This document shows, piece after piece, positions 57,553-64,000 of a DNA stretch of 64,000 bases. The translations under genes and the position numbers were made by a program. Below the pieces are notes generated by a model. The model was not told the origin of the DNA. It did not search any database and saw only the letters and a program-made list of their open reading frames with translations. The stretch's first letter is position 1. Each line of letters opens with the position of its first letter. Source of the DNA: Nocardia suismassiliense. Its GTDB lineage: Bacteria; Actinomycetota; Actinomycetes; Mycobacteriales; Mycobacteriaceae. The stretch lies in contig NZ_LT985361.1 in assembly GCF_900269665.1 (NCBI RefSeq), forward strand, positions 2,848,514 to 2,912,513, written 5' to 3'.

Positions 57553-58508
57553 ATGACCTCGAACGAAACCAAGCCGGAGCCCGGCGACCCCGGGCCCGGT
57601 GTGGCAGAGGATGCCAACGAACCGGAACCGATCAAAGCGGTTCCGCTGCGTAGGCCCGGCCGGTGGATCGCCGCCGCGGTCATCCTGGTGCTCGTCGCAC
57701 TGTTCGTCTACGGTGCCGCGACCAATGACGCATACCAGTGGGGTACCTACCGGAAGTACCTGTTCGACAGCCGGATTCTCGCCGGCGCGGTGGTCACCCT
57801 CGAACTGACCGTGCTCGCCATGGCGATCGCCGTCTCGCTCGGCACACTGCTCGCGGTGATGCGGCTGTCGCCGAACCCGGTGCTGCGCTCGGCGGCCTGG
57901 GTCTATCTCTGGATCTTCCGTGGCACACCGGTTTTCGTGCAGTTGGTGTTCTGGGGCCTGTTCCCGTCGCTGTACAAGCAGATCGTGCTCGGCGTCCCGT
58001 GGGGCCCGCACCTGTTCGAGCTGAACGTGCAGAACATGCAGGCCGCGTTCACCTTCGCGGTGATCGGCCTCGGGCTCAACGAAGCCGCCTACATGGCCGA
58101 GATCGTGCGCGCAGGCATCAATTCCGTCGGTGAAGGACAGCGCGAGGCCTCGACCGCGCTCGGCATGTCCTGGAGCCTGACCATGCGCAGGACGGTGCTG
58201 CCCCAGGCGATGCGGGTGATCATCCCGCCCACCGGCAACGAGCTCATCGGCATGCTGAAAACCACCTCGCTGGTCACGGCGTTGCCGTTGAGCACCGACC
58301 TCTACGGCCGGGCTCGCGAGATCTACGGCGTGAACTTCCAGCCGATTCCGCTGCTGCTGGTCACCGCCACCTGGTACCTCGCGATCACCAGCGTGCTGAT
58401 GGTCGGGCAGTTCTACCTGGAGCGCTACTACTCGCGCGGCCTGTCCAGGCAGCTGACCGGTAAGCAGCTGCAGGACCTGGCCGACGCCCAGACGATTGTG
58501 AAGGCGAA

Positions 58509-58512
<4 letters not shown>
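57553..58512 (+). CDS. polar amino acid ABC transporter permease
   Basis: 319 residues. The N-terminal 35 residues are acidic and Pro-rich; five to six helices follow. HisM-type signature: [43 protein letters not shown] loop [20 protein letters not shown]. The single permease presumably forms a homodimer. ATGA overlap with the ATPase gene. Confidence 0.94.
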
Positions 58513-59300
<788 letters not shown>

Positions 59301-59310
59301 CCACTCGCTG

Positions 59311-59382
59311 AGCCGCACACCCTTTGCCTGAGCCGCACACCGCCTATACCGGGCGTGCGGGTAATGCCAAGGGTGTGCGGCT
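59311..59382. terminator. long inverted repeat between convergent genes
   Basis: Perfect 14-bp arms AGCCGCACACCCTT (59311-59324) and AAGGGTGTGCGGCT (59369-59382); an inner partial copy AGCCGCACACC / GCGTGCGGGT nests inside. Bidirectional terminator between the ABC operon and LysR. Confidence 0.7.
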
Positions 59383-60302
59383 TACTTTGGCTCTGGCGCA
59401 ACCACTTCCGATGGCCGCAGTGCGATGCGTAGTTGGCCGATGAGGACTTTTGCCGCGGGGGCGGCGGGGCGGTCGGTGCGCCAGGCCAGGGCCAGCCGAC
59501 CGTGTAGCTCGGGTTCGATAATGCGGATCGTGCGTACGCCGAAGGCCTTTGCCTCCGCGGCGGTCACCTCGGGTACGACGGCGATGCCCAGGCCGCGGGC
59601 GGCCAGCTGGAGCAGCAGTGGCGGAGCGGCGGCTTCGAAAGCGATGTTCGGCTCGAACCCGACTGCCGCGCAGGAACGTTCGAGGACACCGCGAAGGCCG
59701 GTGCCCCGGGGTAGGCAGATCAGCGGGTGATCGCGTAGATCGGCGAGCGGGATGTCGGCACCGTGGGTTCGGTCGCCGGCGGCTACCGCGGCGACGACGG
59801 CCGTTTCCAGCACGACATCCAGGCCGATGCCCGAATCCATTGCCGCGCCTGTCAATCCGACGAGTGCGACGTCCAATTCGCCGCGGCTCAGCGCGGCCAG
59901 CATGCGCTCCGAGGTGTCCTCGGTGAGGCTGATGCCGACCTGGGGGTGGTCGTCGTGGAAGTCCGCGATCACGGCGGCGACGTCGAACTCCTCGGTGGCG
60001 ACACCGGAGATCAGGCCGATGCGGACGTGACCGCGCAGCAGGCCGGTGAACTCGTCCACGGTCTCGGTGATGCGTTCGGTGGCGGCGAGCGCGGCGCGGG
60101 CGTGCTTCAGTACCGCCGTGCCGATCTCGGTCGGCGTCACCGTGCGGCCGCCACGGTCGAGCAGTTGCTGGCCGAGCTCGCGTTCGAGCTGGCGGATCTG
60201 TGCGCTCAGGCCCGGTTGTGCCAGGTGCAGGCGGGCGGGGGCGCGGGTGAAATTGGCTTCCTCCACCACAGTGACGAAGTAGCGGAGCTGACGCAGTTCC
60301 AT
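59382..60302 (-). CDS. LysR family transcriptional regulator
   Basis: 306 residues. [60 protein letters not shown]-terminal effector domain with [20 protein letters not shown] and a type 2 periplasmic-binding fold. Divergent from the FAD oxidoreductase at 60374; the intergenic AGAAG...CTTCT is a possible LysR site. Probably controls that enzyme. Confidence 0.93.
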   Translation of the reverse strand: MELRQLRYFVTVVEEANFTRAPARLHLAQPGLSAQIRQLERELGQQLLDRGGRTVTPTEIGTAVLKHARAALAATERITETVDEFTGLLRGHVRIGLISGVATEEFDVAAVIADFHDDHPQVGISLTEDTSERMLAALSRGELDVALVGLTGAAMDSGIGLDVVLETAVVAAVAAGDRTHGADIPLADLRDHPLICLPRGTGLRGVLERSCAAVGFEPNIAFEAAAPPLLLQLAARGLGIAVVPEVTAAEAKAFGVRTIRIIEPELHGRLALAWRTDRPAAPAAKVLIGQLRIALRPSEVVAPEPK

Positions 60303-60373
60303 AACTGTTGATTCTAACTTCGAGAAGATCTATCTGTTGTACTTCTGGGCGGGCAGCGAGCATCGTCGGAGGC

Positions 60374-61735
60374 ATGGGAAACACCGCAGCGCACACCATC
60401 GACAGCGACACCTTCACCGGCCCGGTCTTCCGCCCGGGTGACCCCGGCTACGACGAGGAGATCGCCGGCTTCCAGACCGCGTACACGCACCGGCCCGCAC
60501 TGGTCGTCGGTGCCGTACACGCCGAAGACGTCCGCGCCGCGGTGGAATACGCCGCGGGGCAGGATCTTCCGGTCGCGGTGCAGGCGACCGGGCACGGCCT
60601 GTCGGTCGCGGCCGACGGGGGAGTGCTGATCAGCACTCGTCGGATGACCGGCATCGACATCGACCCGGAGGCAAAGACGGCACGCGTCGGTGCCGGCGTG
60701 CGTGCCGGTGCACTGGTCGAGGCGGCAGCTGCGCACGGCCTCGCGCCGCTGAACGGTTCCTCGCCTTCGGTCGGCGTCGTCGGCTATCTGCTCGGCGGCG
60801 GAATCGGTCTGCTGGCAAGGGAATTCGGCTATGCCGCGGAGCAGGTGCGCGCCATCGAGCTGGTCACCGCCGACGGACGTGTGCGCAAGCTCGTCCCCGG
60901 CGACGAGCTGTTCGGCGCGGTCCTCGGCAGCGGCGGCAACTACGGCGTGGTCACCGCGCTCGAGCTGGCGCTGCTGCCCGTCACCGAGGTGTACGGCGGT
61001 CAGCTCGTATTCGACACCCCGCTGGTCGAGCAGGCCCTCGAGGTCTGGCGGCAGTGGACCGCAACGGTTCCCGACCAGCTGACCTCCACCGTCGCCACCC
61101 TGACCTTCCCCGACATCCCGCAGGTCCCCGCCCCGCTGCGCGGCCGCTACGTGGCCTCGTTCCGGATCGCTTTCAACGGTGCTGCCGAGGAAGGCGAACG
61201 GCTGGTCGCCCCGCTGCGGGCGGTGGGCGACCGTCTGAAGGACGACCTGCGCCCGATGCCCTACACCGAATCGCACACCATCCACAGCGACCCCGATCAC
61301 CCGCACGGCTACGCGGCCACCAACGCTCTGCTCGGTGAATTCACCGCAGAAACGTTGTCCGCCTTGCTCTCCGCCGCGGGCCCGGACTCCGGCACCGACG
61401 CCGTCGTCGACCTCCGCCACCTCGGCGCAGCACTGAGCAGGCCGCGCGGGAACGGCATCGTCGTCGACCACCGCGACGCCGCCTACGTCGTCCGGGTCAT
61501 CACCGACCCCGCCGACCCCACCGCGGCCAAGGACAAGATCGGCAACGCTCTCGCCCCGTGGACCATCGGCCACAGCCTCAACTTCCTCTACGGTGCGGGT
61601 GCCGACGCCGACGAGGCCCAAACCCGCGCCGGATACGCCCCCGACACCTACGCGCGTCTCGCGCAACTGAAGGCAAAGTACGACCCGCGCAACATGTTCC
61701 GCTTCAACCGCAACATCCGTCCCGCCGCGAGCTGA
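60374..61735 (+). CDS. FAD-binding oxidoreductase, BBE-like
   Basis: 453 residues. PCMH-type FAD domain: FQTAYTHRPALVVGAVHAEDV, VAVQATGHGLSVAADGGVLI with the His expected to bind FAD covalently (8-alpha), GGGIGLLAREFGYAAEQVRAI, GSGGNYGVVTALELAL. C-terminal BBE region LKAKYDPRNMFRFNRNI. No second covalent Cys in the expected spot (GLAP instead of a Cys motif), suggesting single attachment. GGAGG before ATG. Substrate unknown. Confidence 0.92.
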   Translation: MGNTAAHTIDSDTFTGPVFRPGDPGYDEEIAGFQTAYTHRPALVVGAVHAEDVRAAVEYAAGQDLPVAVQATGHGLSVAADGGVLISTRRMTGIDIDPEAKTARVGAGVRAGALVEAAAAHGLAPLNGSSPSVGVVGYLLGGGIGLLAREFGYAAEQVRAIELVTADGRVRKLVPGDELFGAVLGSGGNYGVVTALELALLPVTEVYGGQLVFDTPLVEQALEVWRQWTATVPDQLTSTVATLTFPDIPQVPAPLRGRYVASFRIAFNGAAEEGERLVAPLRAVGDRLKDDLRPMPYTESHTIHSDPDHPHGYAATNALLGEFTAETLSALLSAAGPDSGTDAVVDLRHLGAALSRPRGNGIVVDHRDAAYVVRVITDPADPTAAKDKIGNALAPWTIGHSLNFLYGAGADADEAQTRAGYAPDTYARLAQLKAKYDPRNMFRFNRNIRPAAS

Positions 61736-61743
61736 TCCACCGC

Positions 61744-61778
61744 AGCCCTGGGAATCTCCGCTTGGAACTCCCAGGGCT
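61744..61778 (+). terminator. terminator hairpin
   Basis: Perfect 10-bp stem AGCCCTGGGA / TCCCAGGGCT with a 15-nt loop after the oxidoreductase gene. Confidence 0.75.
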
Positions 61779-61835
61779 TCGCTCCACCGGTGCGATTCCC
61801 GGAATTCGTTGGTGCCGACCAACGCCATCGTCTGC

Positions 61836-61861
61836 TATCTTCGTGATATCACTTTGATACC
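61836..61861 (+). promoter_or_regulatory. candidate ribbon-helix-helix operator of the SPFH operon
   Basis: Three direct TATC/TATC/TACC boxes with 11-bp spacing (61836, 61847, 61858) and an embedded GTGATATCAC palindrome (61843-61852), ending 11 bp before the ATG at 61873. The spacing suits cooperative RHH binding, and an RHH gene is in the operon. Confidence 0.5.
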
Positions 61862-61872
61862 TGGAGGATGTC

Positions 61873-62757
61873 ATGAAGCTTCGGCCCGCATTACACGTCA
61901 ACGGCTTCTTGGTGCTGGTGGCGTGGCTGGTGCTCACCCTGTTGTTCGGCGGCGCGGCGGCGCTCGGCTACGTCGCGGCGGCGCAGAACGGCAACGTGCC
62001 CGCGCTCGTCGGCGCGATCGTCGCGAGTTTCCTGGTGCTCGTGCTGCTGCTGTCGGCGACCGGCCTGATCATCGTGAACCCGAACGAAGCCCAGGTGGTC
62101 CAGTTCTTCGGCCGCTACATCGGTTCGGTGAGCGATCCCGGCTTCTACTCGGTGCTGCCGCTGACCGACCGCAAGCGAATCTCGTTGCGCGTGCGTAACT
62201 TCGAGACGCAGAAGCTGAAGGTCAACGACGCCGACGGCAACCCGGTCGAGATCGCGGCCGTCGTGGTCTACAAGGTGGTCGACAGCTTCAAGGCCGCGTT
62301 CGCCGTCGACGACTACGAGGAGTACGTGCAGACCCAGTCCGAGGCCGCGGTCCGGCACCTGGCCACCACGCACCCTTACGACTCGCACGACGACACCCGC
62401 ACCAGCCTGCGCGACGGCAGCGAGGTGGCCGAGGAGCTCACCGTCGAGTTGCGCGACCGCACCCTGCTGGCCGGCATCGAGGTGCTCGAGGCCCGCATCA
62501 CCCACCTCGCTTACGCCCCGGAGATCGCCCAGGCCATGCTGGTTCGTCAGCAGGCCTCCCAGGTGGTCGCCGCCCGTACCCAGATCGTCGAGGGCGCGGT
62601 CGGCATGGTCAGCCTCGCGCTCGACCGGCTCACCGAGCAGGGTGTGGTGGAACTGGACGAGGAGCGCCGCGCCGCCATGGTCTCGAACCTGCTGGTCGTG
62701 CTCTGCGGTGACAGAGCCACCCAGCCTGTCGTGAACGCCGGCTCGCTCTACAACTGA
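61873..62757 (+). CDS. SPFH domain membrane protein
   Basis: 294 residues. Two N-terminal helices (13-35, 44-68), then SPFH/band-7: [79 protein letters not shown]. The C-terminal part ends in coiled helices ([20 protein letters not shown]). Stomatin/flotillin-like membrane scaffold. GGAGGATG before the start. Followed 12 bp later by a small RHH gene. Confidence 0.93.
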   Translation: MKLRPALHVNGFLVLVAWLVLTLLFGGAAALGYVAAAQNGNVPALVGAIVASFLVLVLLLSATGLIIVNPNEAQVVQFFGRYIGSVSDPGFYSVLPLTDRKRISLRVRNFETQKLKVNDADGNPVEIAAVVVYKVVDSFKAAFAVDDYEEYVQTQSEAAVRHLATTHPYDSHDDTRTSLRDGSEVAEELTVELRDRTLLAGIEVLEARITHLAYAPEIAQAMLVRQQASQVVAARTQIVEGAVGMVSLALDRLTEQGVVELDEERRAAMVSNLLVVLCGDRATQPVVNAGSLYN

Positions 62758-62769
62758 GCGCCGAAGCCC

Positions 62770-62925
62770 ATGGCTGAGCGCAAGAAGCTGCTGCTACGGC
62801 TCGATCCGGCCGTCCACGAGGCGATCGCGAAGTGGGCGGCCGACGACCTGCGCAGCATCAACGCCCAAATCGAATTCGCCCTACGGCTGGCGCTCGAACA
62901 GGCGGGCCGAAAACCTAAATCATGA
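62770..62925 (+). CDS. small ribbon-helix-helix (Arc-type) protein
   Basis: 51 residues: MAERKKLLLRLDPAVHEAIA, then KWAADDLRSINAQIEFALRL and a Lys-rich end. The beta strand KKLLLRL followed by two helices is the Arc/MetJ fold. Too short for usual gene calling but a clear family fit, common beside SPFH genes in actinobacteria. Likely DNA-binding regulator of the operon. Confidence 0.75.
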   Translation: MAERKKLLLRLDPAVHEAIAKWAADDLRSINAQIEFALRLALEQAGRKPKS

Positions 62926-62934
62926 GCACGAGGG

Positions 62935-62962
62935 CCGGTGGCGAAGCGAACTGCGCCACCGG
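62935..62962. terminator. terminator hairpin 1
   Basis: CCGGTGGCG / CGCCACCGG, 9 bp, after the RHH gene. Confidence 0.6.
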
Positions 62963-62973
62963 TTCGTTATGAA

Positions 62974-63010
62974 AGGCCCTGCCGCAGAACAAAATATGGC
63001 GGCGGGGCCT
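62974..63010. terminator. terminator hairpin 2
   Basis: AGGCCCTGCCGC / GCGGCGGGGCCT, 12 bp with one G-T pair and an A-rich loop; overlaps the end of the minus-strand MerR gene. Confidence 0.65.
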
Positions 63011-63752
63011 ACTCGTGTTCAGTCGCCGCCGCGTCCGGTTCGGTGGACCGGTCTGCGCTGAGGTAGGCGTCCAGGTGCGGTGCGGCGGCGAGCATGGCCC
63101 GGCTGCGCCGGTTGAGCCGCGCCCGCCATTCGTCGAGCACATCCGACAGGTCGTCCGAATCTCCCACAGCGCGTAAGTGATCCACGAAGAGTTTGATGCG
63201 GGCGAGCGGGTAGCCGCCGCGACGGAGTTGCCGGGTCAGGTGGGCGTCGCGCACGACGTCGGGTGGGTAGATCCGGTAGCCGGTGGCCCGTTCGCGGTGC
63301 GGGCGAAGGATTCCCGCCTCTTCCCACTTGCGCAGCGATGCGGGATGCAGGCCGAGGCGATGCGCCAGCGCGCCGATGGTGAGGCCGTGGGACCGGTCCT
63401 CGACCGGTCGTGGCGCGGCGGCCAGGGTGCCGAGGGCGGCGGCGACCTCGTCGAGCGTCTTGCGCTCGTGCAGCAGGTCGGCGTGCGCCTGGTCGATGAG
63501 ACGGAACAGTGCGGCCTCGTCGCCTCGATGCGCGGCCCGCAGCATCGCGGCGGACGTCTGATGCCCGTAACCCGTGCGCAGGGCTAGGAACGCGCGCAAC
63601 GCTCGAGCGTGCACTTCGGAGTATCGGCGGTAGCCGGCGTCGCTGCGCTCGGCAGCCGGGAGGATTCCCTCGTCTTCGTAATTGCGGACCGCCTGGGTGG
63701 ACAAACCGTGCTCACGAGCCAGGTCGGCGGGCCGCAGAGTTCGCGCTGCCAT
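63009..63752 (-). CDS. two-domain MerR-type transcriptional regulator
   Basis: 247 residues with two MerR HTH modules: first about 4-65 (LRPADLAREHGLSTQAVRNYEDEG, AGYRRYSEVHARALRAFLAL), second about 121-190 (LTIGALAHRLGLHPASLRKWEEAG, TGYRIYPPDVVRDAHLTRQL). Tandem MerR domains of this kind occur in TioE-like regulators. Divergent from the gene starting at 63868, probably its target. Confidence 0.88.
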   Translation of the reverse strand: MAARTLRPADLAREHGLSTQAVRNYEDEGILPAAERSDAGYRRYSEVHARALRAFLALRTGYGHQTSAAMLRAAHRGDEAALFRLIDQAHADLLHERKTLDEVAAALGTLAAAPRPVEDRSHGLTIGALAHRLGLHPASLRKWEEAGILRPHRERATGYRIYPPDVVRDAHLTRQLRRGGYPLARIKLFVDHLRAVGDSDDLSDVLDEWRARLNRRSRAMLAAAPHLDAYLSADRSTEPDAAATEHE

Positions 63753-63867
63753 CTCCCTAGTTTGAGGGTTAGCGCGCGTTGCTACCAGCCAGCACCAGGA
63801 AAAGTCTCAACCGATTGTTCAACGATACGGTCGAAGGTACCTGATGGAACACCCAGAAAGGCACCGC

Positions 63868-64000
63868 ATGACCAGGCAACTCTCCGTGCACGACATCGGT
63901 CTCCAGTTCGGCGGCGAGACCGATGCCGGCGCGACCATCGGCCGATTCCTCGACACCCTCGACTGGCCGCCCGCCCTGCTCGGCCTCGGCGAGCCGACCC
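63868..64000 (+). CDS. start of an unknown gene (3' end outside window)
   Basis: 44 codons visible, beginning MTRQLSVHDIGLQFGG and running to LLGLGEPT. AGAAAGG before the ATG. 115 bp from the divergent MerR start, so probably its target. Too short for a family assignment. Confidence 0.6.
   Translation, partial: MTRQLSVHDIGLQFGGETDAGATIGRFLDTLDWPPALLGLGEPT

Overview
The window is high-GC actinobacterial DNA, most probably Nocardia or a close mycolic-acid relative such as Rhodococcus. The gene order from hisD to polA follows the Mycobacterium tuberculosis Rv1599-Rv1629 block: hisD-hisC-hisB-hisH-priA-impA-hisF-hisI-bcp-trpE-trpC-trpB-trpA-lgt-pykA-tesB-pdtaR-polA. Frequent GTG starts, ATGA/GTGA stop-start overlaps, F420-type and mycothiol-type enzymes and many leaderless-looking promoters fit the same group.

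Layout. 1-1.8 kb: the end of a membrane-anchored protein, a small secreted protein and a mycothiol-dependent isomerase-family protein. 1.9-12.2 kb: histidine genes, interrupted by a secreted protein, membrane proteins, two MarR regulators and a luciferase-like oxidoreductase. 12.2-14.4 kb: MarR, a membrane protein, peroxiredoxin and a small protein. 14.6-20.0 kb: tryptophan genes trpE, a Trp-associated membrane protein, trpC, trpB and trpA. No trpF is present; PriA is expected to supply that step. 20.1-22.0 kb: lgt and a TM2 protein. 22.1-23.1 kb: two secreted four-cysteine paralogues. 23.8-27.8 kb: a polar amino acid ABC binding protein and permease without an ATPase, pyruvate kinase and thioesterase. 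27.9-30.8 kb: a minus-strand group with a tyrosine phosphatase and a methyltransferase. 31.2-32.1 kb: a tandem duplication carrying two tiny membrane-protein genes. 32.2-34.6 kb: an FAD monooxygenase divergent from a stand-alone PEP-utilizing swivel domain and a winged-helix-like protein, with two strong palindromes between them. 34.7-37.2 kb: three minus-strand genes, two for secreted proteins and one for a PLAT domain. 37.7 kb: tRNA-Leu(CAA). 38.0-44.4 kb: the ANTAR regulator PdtaR and a complete branched-chain amino acid ABC operon. 44.4-49.1 kb: a DUF885 peptidase and polA.

After polA the similarity in order to M. tuberculosis ends, and an array of imperfect palindromes sits at that break. 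49.7-64 kb is accessory: NTF2-like/TetR, a 26-bp minisatellite, MerR plus hydrolase, beta-carbonic anhydrase, a leucine-type attenuator ahead of an orphan LeuA regulatory domain, thioredoxin, an isopropylmalate-dehydrogenase-family enzyme, a complete glutamate-type ABC operon, LysR with a divergent FAD oxidoreductase, an SPFH protein with a ribbon-helix-helix partner, and a two-domain MerR regulator. I saw no insertion sequence, prophage or CRISPR array.

The most unusual items are the duplicated 38-residue membrane peptides, the GTGA-linked repeated mini-ORFs in front of priA, the four-cysteine secreted pair, the attenuator-controlled LeuA domain, and the swivel-domain/monooxygenase locus with its double operator.
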